DNA from: UBA1672 sp964587815
GTDB lineage: Bacteria; Pseudomonadota; Alphaproteobacteria; Micavibrionales; Micavibrionaceae
Direction: 5' to 3'
Assembly: GCA_964587815.1 (NCBI GenBank)
Contig: CAZPMH010000029.1
Location: forward strand, 1-20,622
Length of the DNA stretch: 20,622 nt
Shown here: piece by piece, positions 1-8,478 of the stretch
Position numbering within the stretch: the first letter of the stretch is position 1
Layout: the number at the start of each line of letters is the position of its first letter
Made by a program: the position numbers and the translations under genes
The notes under the pieces: generated by a model
The model's input: only the letters and a program-made list of their open reading frames with translations
Database searches by the model: none
What the model was told of the DNA's origin: nothing

Positions 1-1480
1 CTTTATCGATTAAGGCGATCGCATCGGGGTTTTCTTGTGCGCGGCGTTCGAACAGGCCGTGAATGGTGCGCGGCGTGCTATTTTCGATTTGGAGCGGCGC
101 ATCAGGTTTTGCCCAGAGATTTAAAATTTGATCACGTTCGTGATCATCAAGGATGCTGTATTCGCTTATGTTTTGATCAGGTTTCTCGGCGACTTGTTTC
201 AGCAACATGTGCAGATGTTTGAGCATATCGTCGATAAATTCGGGTTCGAATAAATCAATGCGGTATTCAATCCAAAGGCCGATGCGCCCGTCTTCTAAAA
301 GCTCGTATGAGAGTGATAGATCATCGTTTACATCATTATATTCGGCCTCCAGCGGGATGGATTTAATGCCGTCCAGATTGAGATTGACCAGCCGCGAGAC
401 GGTTTGAGCCATTGAGACATTAAAGACGCGACCGTCAAAGCCAGCGACTGATTTTCGTACTTCTCTTACAATATCGAGCGCAGGAAATGTTTGGTGCTTC
501 TTGTCTTTTTTTCGTGCGGCAGAGACGCGGGATACAAGCTCATCGAAGGTTGGGTCGCCTGAGAGATCAACGCGTATCGGGATGATGTTGACGAAAAAGC
601 CGAACAGGTATTTGTAGCCCGGCGGCCTGATATTCACGGGGTAGCCGATCAATAAATCTTCCTGATTGTAATATCGATTGATCAATGTTCCGAACGAGGC
701 GACCAGCGTGCTGAACAGGGTTGTGCGGTTGGCGCGTGAGTAGTCTTTCAGCTTTTTTGATAAGTTTGTGTCTAAATCGAAATAGACGCGTTTTCCTGTT
801 TTCACATCGTTATCGGGAGCCTTTTGACCATGAGAGAAATCGACAGCATGCTGGGCGTTACGCATGTTTTCCTGCCAGTATTCGGCCGCCTCTTTTGATG
901 TTTTTTTCGTGTGTGCACCTTCAAATTCCTGAAAATAATCGCTCCAGTCTTTGTGGTTTTCGCTGTAGGCCTCAACCAAGCCTTCATAGCCTTTGTTATA
1001 GGCGATGGATGTTGATTCCAGGAATAGAATCGCGGAGGCACCGTCAGAGATGATGTGTGGGACAAGGCCGATGAAATAATGGGTTTTTTCGGCTGTTTTT
1101 ACCAAGCCTGCGCGTACGATCGGGAAGGTTTTTAAATCAACGGGTGTGCGGAGTTTTTCTTCTAAAAATTCTTTGGCCTGTCTTTCCTGTTCAGGTGTTT
1201 CCTCGGTTTGGCCGGGTTTGGATAAATCCAGATAATCGAGCGTATATTTGGCTTTTTCTTCAATGCTTTGATAGGGGCGGCCGTTTTTTTCGATGAAGTA
1301 AACGCGAAGCGAGCTGAAGAATTGAACCACATCATGCAGGGCGCGTTCAAAACGCTTTTCGTCAAGCGTGCCTTCCAAGCGCAATTTAACGCAAGTGTTG
1401 TATGAGGTGTTATCAGGGTGGAGGCGCCATTCAATCCATAGGCCTTCTTGTTGCTTTGTGATGGGGAAGATTTCGGACAT
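1..1480 (-). CDS. Nonribosomal peptide synthetase, N-terminal part (condensation domain + start of adenylation domain), cut by window edge
   Basis: The reading frame is open from the ATG at 1480 to the window edge (493 codons). Residues 5-440 read as an NRPS condensation domain, which joins an upstream acyl or peptidyl donor to the amino acid on the downstream carrier protein. Visible landmarks are TKQQEGLWIEW near residue 8 (C1), SYNTCVKLRLEGTLD near 26 (C2), the active-site motif PHIISDG at 141-147 (C3; canonical HHxxxDG, second His and Asp-Gly kept, first His replaced by Pro), WSDYF (C4) and FGFFVN at 293-298 (C5). The last 20 residues (HGLFERRAQENPDAIALIDK) match the beginning of an AMP-binding adenylation domain. 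The protein therefore begins with C and continues C-A. Such a start suits either a lipo-initiating condensation domain or a later protein of a multi-enzyme line. No strong Shine-Dalgarno is seen. The 145-residue gene lies 101 nt upstream on the same strand. The NRPS assignment is secure; substrate and product are not visible. Confidence 0.92.
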   Translation of the reverse strand, partial: MSEIFPITKQQEGLWIEWRLHPDNTSYNTCVKLRLEGTLDEKRFERALHDVVQFFSSLRVYFIEKNGRPYQSIEEKAKYTLDYLDLSKPGQTEETPEQERQAKEFLEEKLRTPVDLKTFPIVRAGLVKTAEKTHYFIGLVPHIISDGASAILFLESTSIAYNKGYEGLVEAYSENHKDWSDYFQEFEGAHTKKTSKEAAEYWQENMRNAQHAVDFSHGQKAPDNDVKTGKRVYFDLDTNLSKKLKDYSRANRTTLFSTLVASFGTLINRYYNQEDLLIGYPVNIRPPGYKYLFGFFVNIIPIRVDLSGDPTFDELVSRVSAARKKDKKHQTFPALDIVREVRKSVAGFDGRVFNVSMAQTVSRLVNLNLDGIKSIPLEAEYNDVNDDLSLSYELLEDGRIGLWIEYRIDLFEPEFIDDMLKHLHMLLKQVAEKPDQNISEYSILDDHERDQILNLWAKPDAPLQIENSTPRTIHGLFERRAQENPDAIALIDK

Positions 1481-1581
1481 AGTGGTATTAACGCGTAACT
1501 TTCAGCTGTTTCTTTTCGTCTTTCAAACTTCTGTCTTCGTTTAAAGTCATATTACACTTTGGCTTCAGTGGAAAGACCCCT

Positions 1582-2019
1582 TTATGACGATACGATTTTT
1601 GCATTTTGACGTTGTTCTTCTTCCTGTTTAGGGGCAATACGCATTTTGACATCAAGTGATATTAAAAACCCTGCCAGATAGATGCTGCCCCAAATCATAC
1701 CGGGTAAGATGGCTTCCCAAATATCGGGCGTGCCGACGGCGTTATGCACAAGTAAGGGGATTGCGATCATTACGAAAAAGCTCGCCAGAAAGCCTGTGGC
1801 GATGCCGGCAAGCCCGCATTTGAATTTCAAGAATACGAATTTGGCGATGTGTGTGATAGATAGAGTTGAGATGAAGGCATAAACTCCTTGAGCTAATGCG
1901 GCTTTTATCCATAGTGAAAAGCCGTGTTCGCTATTCGTAAAACCTGCCCAGCTACCGTAAATAACTGCGGCTAATATCGCGGTCGATAGAATTGATAATT
2001 TCAATTTTTCTTTTTTCAT
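1582..2019 (-). CDS. Small integral membrane protein, four predicted helices, unknown function
   Basis: 145 residues with hydrophobic stretches at roughly 9-27, 38-60, 70-92 and 103-123. A basic N-terminus (MKKEKLK) and a charged, Gln/Glu-rich C-terminus of about 20 residues suggest four inner-membrane helices. I do not recognise the family; no catalytic motif is visible. Its start at 2019 faces away from the porin gene, so the two share a 125-bp divergent promoter region. It is upstream of the NRPS in the same direction with a 101-nt gap, so co-transcription is possible but unproven. Only a weak ribosome-binding sequence precedes the ATG. Confidence 0.7.
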   Translation of the reverse strand: MKKEKLKLSILSTAILAAVIYGSWAGFTNSEHGFSLWIKAALAQGVYAFISTLSITHIAKFVFLKFKCGLAGIATGFLASFFVMIAIPLLVHNAVGTPDIWEAILPGMIWGSIYLAGFLISLDVKMRIAPKQEEEQRQNAKIVSS

Positions 2020-2144
2020 ATACTTATGTTTCTAGCATGTGCAGGTGATATTTCTTAAGTATAAATCGCTTTATTTTACTTTGCGTTTTGTATAGTTTTT
2101 CAGGCATCACTTTTAAATCTTACAATCTTCATAAGGGTTATTCT

Positions 2145-3608
2145 ATGAAAGTCGGCCTAAAGTTACTTCTTAGTTCTTCAGTTCTTTTGTGTGCAGCGAT
2201 GCCTGCTTATGCGATGGATGCTGAAACGGCAAAGAAATTTGAGCAATTGATGGCCGTTGTTGAAGCGCAGAATGCAAAAATTGAAGCTTTAGAGAAGAAA
2301 TTAGCGGACATGGAAAAGTCTGAGCCTCCGACAAAAACGGAGCAGAGTTCACTAGCGCAGAACAAAGCCTTAGATAAAGTTATTGCCCTTGAAAACCGCG
2401 TTGAAAAACAACAGATTTTAATCGAAGAGCAGGCGGAGACGATTGCGGCGGTTCAATCTTCTAAACCTGATACGTTCAAAGGCGAGGGGGTGACGATTAC
2501 GCGCAAAGACGGTGCGCCTGTTTTTGATTTTGGCGATGGTAATACGTTCCAGTTTCACGGGCGTTTGCAAACGGATTACGCTTTTTTTAATGAAGATGAC
2601 GGCGTTGACCTTCCGAATCAGGGGGATATCAGGCGTTTGCGTCTTGGTGTGAAGGGCACGTTTGCACATGATTGGGCGTATGCCTTTTTCACCGACGCAA
2701 ATGGCGGGCAACCGACGGTTGGTGATGCGTGGTTAGCATATAACGGTTTTGATAATGTGAGTTTGAAGCTGGGTAGTCAAGTTGAGTTGGTCACGTTGGA
2801 GCAAAATATCAGCAACCTGAACCAGACGATGCTTGAACGTTCGGTTGTACATGGTGCGTTTTTCCCGGGTCGTAATATCGGAGCGACAGCAGCATATAGC
2901 GGTGAGAACTGGAGGTTGGCTGCGGGTGTTTTTGGTGATGGTGTGAATGACGGTAATGAGACGGATGAAACCGAACATGCTTTTGGCACACGCGCTACTT
3001 ACGCGCCGATTAACGATGATAATCAGGTTTTGCATCTTGGCGCGTCCTATCGTTATGCTGAGCCGAATGCGGGCGATGAGACTGTACGGTTTAATGCACG
3101 TCCGGGTACGCGTATGTCTGATGGTATAAGGGCGGCTGATACAGGTGATATTGCGAATGTTAAGAGTTTTGACAGCGCAGGTCTGGAGTTGGCGTATACG
3201 TATGATAATTATGCGCTTCAGGCCGAATATATCCGTGCAGGCGTTGACCGTCAGGGCGGCAGTGATTTGGATTTTGACGGGTGGTACCTGCAAGGCTCAT
3301 GGTTTTTAACGGGCGAACAAAGGCGCTATAAAGTTGGAAGTGGCGGTTTTAGCGGTATTAAAGTCAACAATCCTCTTGGCGATGGTGGCTGGGGCGCTTG
3401 GGAGTTGGCGGCCAGATATGCTTCGCTAAATTTGAGCGATGATGATATCGATGGCGGTGAGTTAGACACGATTCATATGGGTGTTAACTGGCATCCGAAT
3501 AATAATGTTCGTTTCAATCTAAACTATATCATTAACGAGATTGATGACGGGCCGCTAAACGGTCAGGATATTGATGCAGTTGTGATGCGTGTGCAAGTTG
3601 ATTTTTAA
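2145..3608 (+). CDS. Outer-membrane porin, phosphate-selective porin O/P type, with N-terminal coiled coil
   Basis: 487 residues from the ATG at 2145. An in-frame ATG at 2088 is rejected because 2145 is directly followed by a textbook signal peptide (KVGLKLLLSSSVLLCAAMPAYA, cleavage after residue 23) and preceded by AAGGG about 8 nt upstream. Residues 27-58 and 70-105 are heptad-like and rich in Glu, Lys, Gln and Ala, suggesting a periplasmic coiled coil that could trimerise the porin or contact peptidoglycan. From about residue 125 onward the sequence alternates as beta strands with motifs typical of Porin_O_P proteins (GRLQTDYAFF, RRLRLGVKGTF, FFPGRNIGATAAY). It ends with Phe (VQVDF), the usual BAM-recognised terminus. 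It should form a trimeric channel for anions or small solutes; phosphate or polyphosphate specificity is inferred from family only. An alpha/beta hydrolase gene follows after 38 nt. Confidence 0.88.
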   Translation: MKVGLKLLLSSSVLLCAAMPAYAMDAETAKKFEQLMAVVEAQNAKIEALEKKLADMEKSEPPTKTEQSSLAQNKALDKVIALENRVEKQQILIEEQAETIAAVQSSKPDTFKGEGVTITRKDGAPVFDFGDGNTFQFHGRLQTDYAFFNEDDGVDLPNQGDIRRLRLGVKGTFAHDWAYAFFTDANGGQPTVGDAWLAYNGFDNVSLKLGSQVELVTLEQNISNLNQTMLERSVVHGAFFPGRNIGATAAYSGENWRLAAGVFGDGVNDGNETDETEHAFGTRATYAPINDDNQVLHLGASYRYAEPNAGDETVRFNARPGTRMSDGIRAADTGDIANVKSFDSAGLELAYTYDNYALQAEYIRAGVDRQGGSDLDFDGWYLQGSWFLTGEQRRYKVGSGGFSGIKVNNPLGDGGWGAWELAARYASLNLSDDDIDGGELDTIHMGVNWHPNNNVRFNLNYIINEIDDGPLNGQDIDAVVMRVQVDF

Positions 3609-3646
3609 GATTTGCTTTTTCGGACAAAAGCGATCAAAGTTTTCTC

Positions 3647-4513
3647 ATGAAAAAACGGACGCTTTTTTTAATTTTTCTTGGTGTGCTTTTCACTGGTGCC
3701 ACCGTCTTTTTTTACAAGTTTTTTGCACCGATTAGGTATGAGGCAAACCTTGCGCATCTTTCCCGTTTTGACCATTTTGTTGACGGGCAGCGCGTTTACG
3801 GTGTCAAGGCGGGTGAGGCATGCAAGCCTGCGGTGTTGTTCATTCATGGTGCGCCCGGAAGTTGGAAGGCTTGGGCGCGGTATTTGGGCGATGATGATCT
3901 TTTGGCTCAGGTTTCCATGATTGCAGTTGACCGTCCGGGCTATGGTTTTTCCGATGTTAAAGATGGGCTTAGCTTGCCTTTGGTTGGCCAGTCTTCTGCA
4001 ATTATGGGCGCAGTTTTAAAGGAGCATAAGGGTCCGTTTTTGATTGTCGGGCATTCTTATGGCGGGCCTATACAGGCCAGGATGGCGATTGATTATCCAA
4101 AAAATGTTTCTGGTTTGCTAATTTTGGCGGGTGCAGTTGATCCGAAATTACACAGGCCGCGACCGTACCATCGGTTGGCCAATATGTGGCCGTTTAATGC
4201 GATGCTCCCTTTTCCGTTGCAGGTGGCGAATGATGAGATGATGGCATTGGATAGATATTTGAAGAATGACCTTCTTGATGCGAGTAAAATTGAAATCCCG
4301 ACCACAGTCATACAGGGGCGTAAAGACTGGCTCGTCCCGCATGAAAATGTTCGTTTTATTGAAAAAACATTTGTGAAATCAGAGGTTAATACGATCTCTT
4401 TGGACAAAGAGGGGCATTTTATTCCTTGGGAGCAATATGATTTGGTGCGTGATCAGATTTTGAAAAAGGCCAAGTATATGAAAGCCCCTTGTGAGAATGC
4501 TGCGCCTGAGTAG
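3647..4513 (+). CDS. Membrane-anchored alpha/beta-fold hydrolase
   Basis: 288 residues. An uncleaved-looking hydrophobic segment at 6-26 probably anchors the enzyme in the inner membrane with the catalytic domain in the periplasm. The alpha/beta-hydrolase core is complete: oxyanion-hole motif FIHGAPG at 65-71, nucleophile elbow GHSYGG with Ser137, acid Asp227 in QGRKDWLVP, and His257 in EGHF. A short cap of about 50 residues sits between strand 6 and the acid. Substrate cannot be read from the sequence; esterase, lipase-like or haloperoxidase-like activities are all possible. It is 38 nt downstream of the porin gene on the same strand, so the two may be co-transcribed. No good Shine-Dalgarno is seen. 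A weak TGAG/CTCA hairpin followed by a T run overlaps the stop region and may attenuate transcription. Confidence 0.85.
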   Translation: MKKRTLFLIFLGVLFTGATVFFYKFFAPIRYEANLAHLSRFDHFVDGQRVYGVKAGEACKPAVLFIHGAPGSWKAWARYLGDDDLLAQVSMIAVDRPGYGFSDVKDGLSLPLVGQSSAIMGAVLKEHKGPFLIVGHSYGGPIQARMAIDYPKNVSGLLILAGAVDPKLHRPRPYHRLANMWPFNAMLPFPLQVANDEMMALDRYLKNDLLDASKIEIPTTVIQGRKDWLVPHENVRFIEKTFVKSEVNTISLDKEGHFIPWEQYDLVRDQILKKAKYMKAPCENAAPE

Positions 4514-4525
4514 ATGGGCTCATTT

Positions 4526-4554
4526 TTTATCCGGTTTCCTTTGTGTGCTATAAT
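4526..4554 (+). promoter_or_regulatory. Putative sigma-70 promoter with extended -10, upstream of the DUF2147 gene
   Basis: An exact TATAAT at 4549-4554 is preceded by TGC at 4546-4548, giving an extended -10 (TGnTATAAT). The -35 region (TTTATC at 4526-4531, 17-bp spacer) is poor, as often found with extended -10 elements. Transcription would start near 4561, leaving a leader of about 33 nt that carries the strong Shine-Dalgarno AAGGAGA before the ATG at 4594. Confidence 0.55.
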
Positions 4555-4593
4555 GATGTTTGATTCGACTGTGACCTTCGAAGGAGAAAGAAT

Positions 4594-5058
4594 ATGAGAG
4601 GATTACTGGCTTTATTGAGTTTTGCGTTTGTGTTTACGGCTTTTTCTGCGCAGGCAGAGTGGAATAACACCAAGGGGCTGACCGAATGGAACCGCGTTGA
4701 AGGGTATTGGTTTAACGATAACGATAAAGACGTTGTGGTGCATATTAAGGTTTGTGACACGTCGATTTGCGGCAAGGTGTATTGGATGCGTGATGATCTT
4801 CGCAGCCGTGCGCCGCATATTTGTGACGTTACGGTATTTAGTGAATTTAAACGTTCAAAAGATGATGCGAATAAGTGGAGTGATGGGACGGTTTATAAAG
4901 CTTCGAAAGACAAATATTATAAAGGTAATTTAGAGCAATTGTCTGATGATCAGTTGAAATTACGGGCTTATGTCGGCACGCCGTTTTTAGGCAAAACAGT
5001 GATGTTTAAACGTGTTGACGCAAAAGATTACCCTGCTTGTGAAGTGGTCAAGAAATAG
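4594..5058 (+). CDS. Periplasmic DUF2147 family protein
   Basis: 154 residues with a clear Sec signal peptide (1-21, cleavage after AQA). The mature part shows the DUF2147 pattern: an EGYW start near residue 36, a VVHIKVCDTSICGKVYWM stretch with two Cys that could pair, then a SDGTVYKASKDKYYKGNL segment and the closing hydrophobic strand GTPFLGKTVMFKRV. The family is predicted to form a small lipocalin-like beta barrel; its biochemical role is unknown. The start is fixed by a strong AAGGAGA about 8 nt upstream, and the gene has its own extended -10 promoter and downstream terminator, so it is probably a single-gene transcript. Confidence 0.85.
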   Translation: MRGLLALLSFAFVFTAFSAQAEWNNTKGLTEWNRVEGYWFNDNDKDVVVHIKVCDTSICGKVYWMRDDLRSRAPHICDVTVFSEFKRSKDDANKWSDGTVYKASKDKYYKGNLEQLSDDQLKLRAYVGTPFLGKTVMFKRVDAKDYPACEVVKK

Positions 5059-5084
5059 AAGTTTATATTTTAGCGATTTTTTTA

Positions 5085-5119
5085 GGGCGCACATGTTTGC
5101 GCCCTTTATTTTTTCTTTT
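5085..5119 (+). terminator. Rho-independent terminator after the DUF2147 gene
   Basis: A perfect 6-bp GC stem (GGGCGC at 5085-5090, GCGCCC at 5099-5104) with an 8-nt loop is followed at once by a T-rich tract (TTTATTTTTTCTTTTT). It ends the DUF2147 transcript and separates it from the formaldehyde operon. Confidence 0.88.
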
Positions 5120-5198
5120 TCTGTTGTGCTCTGGTCATGTGATTCAGGCTTTGGTAAAGATAATAACGTTTTAAATTTTAGATGTAAGGAATGTTTTT

Positions 5199-6305
5199 AT
5201 GGAGACCAAGGCAGCAATCGCATATAAGGCCGGAGCGCCGTTGAGTATTGAGACTGTTCAGCTTGACGGACCGCGTGATGATGAGGTTTTGGTTGAGGTG
5301 ATGGCGACAGGCGTTTGCCATACGGATGCTTTTACGTTGTCGGGCGATGATCCTGAAGGCGCCTTTCCCGCGATTTTGGGGCATGAAGGTGCGGGTATTG
5401 TGCGCGAGGTCGGTAAAGATGTGCGGTCAGTTGCCGTTGGTGATCATGTTATTCCGCTTTACACGCCTGAATGTCGCGAGTGTGATTTTTGTTTGCATCC
5501 GAAGACTAATCTTTGTCAGAAAATCCGCGCAACGCAGGGCAAAGGGCTGATGCCTGACGGGACATCGCGCTTTTCGATCAATGGTGAGCCGATTTTGCAT
5601 TATATGGGGTGTTCAACCTTTTCGAACTTTACCGTCATGCCTGAAATTTCTGTGGCGAAGGTGCGTAAAGACGCGCCTTTTGACAAGATTTGCTATATTG
5701 GGTGCGGCGTGACGACGGGTGTTGGTGCGGTTGTGTTTGATGCGAAAGTTGAGCCCGGCTCGACTGTTGCGGTGTTTGGTCTTGGTGGGATTGGGCTCAA
5801 CGTTATCCAAGGGGCGCGTATGGTTGGGGCGTCGCGCATTATCGGAATTGATCTTAACGAGAAGAAAGTTGAGTTAGCCAAACAGTTTGGCATGACTGAT
5901 TTTATCAACCCTAAGAAGACAGACAATTTGGTTGAGGCCATTTGTGATTTAACGAATGGCGGAGTTGACTATTCCTTTGAATGTATCGGCAATGTGAATG
6001 TGATGCGTGATGCTTTGGAATGTTGCCATAAAGGATGGGGGGAGAGCATTATCATCGGCGTTGCGGGCGCAGGACAGGAAATCTCTACCCGCCCGTTTCA
6101 GCTTGTAACGGGACGCGTCTGGCGCGGGTCGGCATTTGGCGGTGCGCGCGGTCGTAGTGACGTGCCGAAAATTGTTGATTGGTACATGGATGGCAAGATC
6201 AACATTGATGATTTGATTACGCATAAAATGCCGCTTTCGGATATTAACAAAGCTTTTGATATGATGCATGAAGGGTCCAGCATCCGCAGCGTGGTGGAGT
6301 TTTAA
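5199..6305 (+). CDS. frmA: S-(hydroxymethyl)glutathione dehydrogenase / class III alcohol dehydrogenase
   Basis: 368 residues, the usual length for class III ADH. It oxidises S-hydroxymethylglutathione, formed from formaldehyde plus glutathione, to S-formylglutathione with NAD in the cytosol; the family also acts as an S-nitrosoglutathione reductase. Seen in the sequence: catalytic zinc ligands Cys40 (GVCHTD), His62 (GHEGAG) and Cys169 (GCGVTTG); structural zinc cysteines 92, 95, 98 and 106; Rossmann motif GLGGIG at 194-199; Asp218 after the second strand (GIDLN), favouring NAD over NADP; and the class III signature DYSFECIGN. AAGGA sits about 9 nt before the ATG. The partner hydrolase starts 3 nt after the stop. 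No FrmR or other regulator gene lies nearby. Also called adhC, adhI or flhA in other species. Confidence 0.96.
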   Translation: METKAAIAYKAGAPLSIETVQLDGPRDDEVLVEVMATGVCHTDAFTLSGDDPEGAFPAILGHEGAGIVREVGKDVRSVAVGDHVIPLYTPECRECDFCLHPKTNLCQKIRATQGKGLMPDGTSRFSINGEPILHYMGCSTFSNFTVMPEISVAKVRKDAPFDKICYIGCGVTTGVGAVVFDAKVEPGSTVAVFGLGGIGLNVIQGARMVGASRIIGIDLNEKKVELAKQFGMTDFINPKKTDNLVEAICDLTNGGVDYSFECIGNVNVMRDALECCHKGWGESIIIGVAGAGQEISTRPFQLVTGRVWRGSAFGGARGRSDVPKIVDWYMDGKINIDDLITHKMPLSDINKAFDMMHEGSSIRSVVEF

Positions 6306-6308
6306 GAT

Positions 6309-7145
6309 ATGGATATGATTAAATCACATGCCTGTCACGGCGGGACTTTAGAATATTACAGCCATGAGAGCGCGGAAACGAAAACGTCGATGCGTTTTTC
6401 TGTCTTTCATCCGCCTGAAGGGCAGGCGAGTGGGGCGATGGTTGTCTTTTTATCGGGTTTGACCTGCACAGAAGATAATTTTACGACCAAGGCCGGGGCG
6501 TATCGAAAAGCTGCGGAGCTGGGGTTGTGCATCCTTGCGCCTGATACATCGCCACGCGGAGAGGGCGTTCCCGATGATGAGGCTTATGATTTGGGGCAGG
6601 GCGCGGGGTTTTATATTGATGCCACGCAAGAGCCATGGTCGCACAATTTTCGCATGGAAAGTTATATTGTGAAGGAGCTTGTGCCGCAGTGTATTGAACG
6701 TTTTGGCATCGATTCGAGCCGTGTCGGAATCTCGGGGCATTCTATGGGCGGGCATGGTGCGCTAACATTGCATTTTAAATATCCGGGCGTGTTTCCCTCA
6801 TGTTCTGCGTTTTCACCGATTGTCGCGCCTACGCAAGTTCCTTGGGGGCAGAAGGGCTTTGGCGCTTATTTGGGAGATGATCAGGATGCGTGGCGCAATC
6901 ATGATGCCTGCATACTTGCCGAACGATCAGAAGCAGAAGAAGGTGGGCGCGGTATTCTTATCGATCAAGGTCTTAGTGATGATTTCTTAAACGAGCAGTT
7001 GAAGCCTGAGTTGTTTGAGGCGGCATGTAAAAAGTCAGGGCAAAGCGTAACTATTCGTCTTCATGACGGTTACGATCATAGTTATTTCTTTATTCAAAGC
7101 TTTATTGATGATCACCTTAAATGGCATGCGGATTGCCTGAAATAA
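6309..7145 (+). CDS. fghA: S-formylglutathione hydrolase
   Basis: 278 residues, typical length. It hydrolyses S-formylglutathione to formate and glutathione, the second step of glutathione-dependent formaldehyde detoxification. Esterase-D-type features are present: FLSGLTCTEDNF at 47-58 (oxyanion region with conserved Cys), nucleophile Ser145 in GHSMGGHGAL, Asp224 in DQGLSDDFL and His257 in GYDHSYFF. The start lies 3 nt after the frmA stop, indicating translational coupling in one operon; a second ATG two codons later (6315) is an equally possible start. Also called frmB. A 7-bp hairpin with one G-T pair (CTGTTTC/GAGACAG) follows the stop but lacks a T run. Confidence 0.95.
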   Translation: MDMIKSHACHGGTLEYYSHESAETKTSMRFSVFHPPEGQASGAMVVFLSGLTCTEDNFTTKAGAYRKAAELGLCILAPDTSPRGEGVPDDEAYDLGQGAGFYIDATQEPWSHNFRMESYIVKELVPQCIERFGIDSSRVGISGHSMGGHGALTLHFKYPGVFPSCSAFSPIVAPTQVPWGQKGFGAYLGDDQDAWRNHDACILAERSEAEEGGRGILIDQGLSDDFLNEQLKPELFEAACKKSGQSVTIRLHDGYDHSYFFIQSFIDDHLKWHADCLK

Positions 7146-7240
7146 GATCTGTTTCTTTCGAGACAGTGACATAATGGTTAGATGCACTTTTTGCATATCT
7201 GCGTTATTCTGGATTAAAGAATGACGAAAAGTAGCAATTC

Positions 7241-7654
7241 ATGACTGTTTTAATTATTGCATATCTCTGCACGGCTGGCGTGTTTCTGGCGATTGATTTC
7301 ATTTGGCTTGGCTTTGTCGCAAAGAATTTTTACGCGTCCCAGTTGGAACATTTGATGGCTGATCAGGTTAATTTCGTGACGGCGGGGGGCTTTTATTTGG
7401 TCTATGCCATCGGAATTGTGATTTTTGCCGTTGCACCTGCGCTTGAGAATAATCAATGGACGCATGCTGCGCTCTATGGCGCTTTGTTTGGGTTCTTTGC
7501 CTATGCGACGTATGATTTTACCAATCAAGCGACCTTAAAAGACTGGCCCGTGATTGTTACAATTGCGGATGTGAGTTGGGGAACGGTGCTGACCGGCACG
7601 TCTGCCACTTTGGGTTATTTTCTCACCCGTATGATTTCAGCGCCGATCAGTTAA
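7241..7654 (+). CDS. DUF2177 family inner-membrane protein
   Basis: 137 residues with four predicted transmembrane helices (about 2-22, 47-68, 73-93, 103-125). Family signatures are visible: AIDFIWLGFVAKNFY near 17-31, GGFYLVYAIGIVIFAVAPAL, YATYDFTNQATLKDWP at 88-103 and DVSWGTVLTG at 110-119. DUF2177 proteins are small membrane proteins of unknown role, and polar residues inside the helices (Asp19, Asp92, Asp110) are conserved-looking. The gene lies 95 nt after fghA on the same strand; a small inverted repeat ATGCA-CTTTT-TGCAT near 7181-7195 sits in the gap, so a separate promoter or operator is possible. It converges with the DJ-1/PfpI gene, leaving only 3 nt between their stops. Confidence 0.88.
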   Translation: MTVLIIAYLCTAGVFLAIDFIWLGFVAKNFYASQLEHLMADQVNFVTAGGFYLVYAIGIVIFAVAPALENNQWTHAALYGALFGFFAYATYDFTNQATLKDWPVIVTIADVSWGTVLTGTSATLGYFLTRMISAPIS

Positions 7655-7657
7655 GCT

Positions 7658-8362
7658 TTATTTGCCGTGTTTTTCTTTCAATAATTTTATAACGTGCTCG
7701 GCCGCGGCTTCGGATGATGGCGGGTTTTGGCCTGTTACCAAATTGCCGTCCACAACAGCATGGACTTCGAAATTTGACGCGGTGATGACATCAGCGCCGA
7801 GTTCTTTCAAGCGGGTCTCAAGTAGAAACGGCATATCATCTGTTAAGCCAACTGCATCTTCTTCTGCGTTAGTGAAGGCTGCTATTTTTTTGCCTTTCAC
7901 GATGGGGGTGCCGTTTTCATCAACTGCCGAAACAAGTGCTGCGGGGCCATGACAAACGGCGGCGACGATGCGATCATCTGCCAATGTTGATGACACAATA
8001 CCTGCTAGTGTTTCGTTTTCGGGCATATCGAACATCGTGCCGTGACCACCAGGGATGAAAACAGCCGCATATTTTGATGTGTCTAACCCTTCGATAGACT
8101 TTGTGTTTTTCGCGCGTGCCATAGCGTTTTCATCATTTAAGAAACGCGTGACACTTTCGGGATTTTCTCCCTCTTCATTGACAGAGCGCGGATCAATCGG
8201 AATTTCACCGCCTGAGATAGAAACAATTTTTACTTCGTATCCTGCCTCAATAAATGCGTAGTAGGGTGTTGAGAGTTCCTCTAGCCAAAGCCCTGTCGGT
8301 TCGTTCGTGTTCCCGAGCATGGCGTGAGAGGTTACGATGAATAAAATCGTCAATGTTTTCAT
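7658..8362 (-). CDS. DJ-1/PfpI family protein, Hsp31-type (candidate glutathione-independent glyoxalase III)
   Basis: 234 residues, the length of fungal/bacterial Hsp31-like proteins rather than the shorter DJ-1. The likely triad is visible: Glu28/Glu29 in TGLWLEELSTPYY, nucleophile Cys137 and His138 in AAVCHGPAAL, with the glycine-rich IPGGHGTMFDMPEN loop at 103-116. In the family this arrangement converts methylglyoxal to lactate without cofactor, or acts as a chaperone or deglycase-like protein. The N-terminus (TLTILFIVTSHAML) is the first beta strand of the flavodoxin-like fold, not a signal peptide. It is divergent from the ene-reductase gene with a 116-nt gap, so shared regulation by an electrophile-sensing factor is plausible but no site is recognised. 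Protein family is near-certain; the glyoxalase activity is inferred. Confidence 0.9.
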   Translation of the reverse strand: MKTLTILFIVTSHAMLGNTNEPTGLWLEELSTPYYAFIEAGYEVKIVSISGGEIPIDPRSVNEEGENPESVTRFLNDENAMARAKNTKSIEGLDTSKYAAVFIPGGHGTMFDMPENETLAGIVSSTLADDRIVAAVCHGPAALVSAVDENGTPIVKGKKIAAFTNAEEDAVGLTDDMPFLLETRLKELGADVITASNFEVHAVVDGNLVTGQNPPSSEAAAEHVIKLLKEKHGK

Positions 8363-8478
8363 TTTCTAAATCCTGTTTGCTCTGTTGTTTGGACGTCATA
8401 TTAATCATTTTTGTTTGGAACTTAAATGCGTTAATTTGCGTATAGTATATTGAGTCAAATTTCATAAGGATTTCCGAC

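Noticed and set aside
2088..2144. Upstream in-frame ATG of the porin
   Set aside because: It would place 19 residues before a standard signal peptide and has no Shine-Dalgarno; the ATG at 2145 has one.
2733..3293. 186-codon minus-strand frame inside the porin gene
   Set aside because: Composition (Ile/Arg/Thr-rich, no fold pattern) is that of an antisense shadow; the porin frame is unambiguous.
7146..7165. Hairpin CTGTTTC/GAGACAG after fghA considered as an intrinsic terminator
   Set aside because: The stem contains a G-T pair and there is no T run after it.
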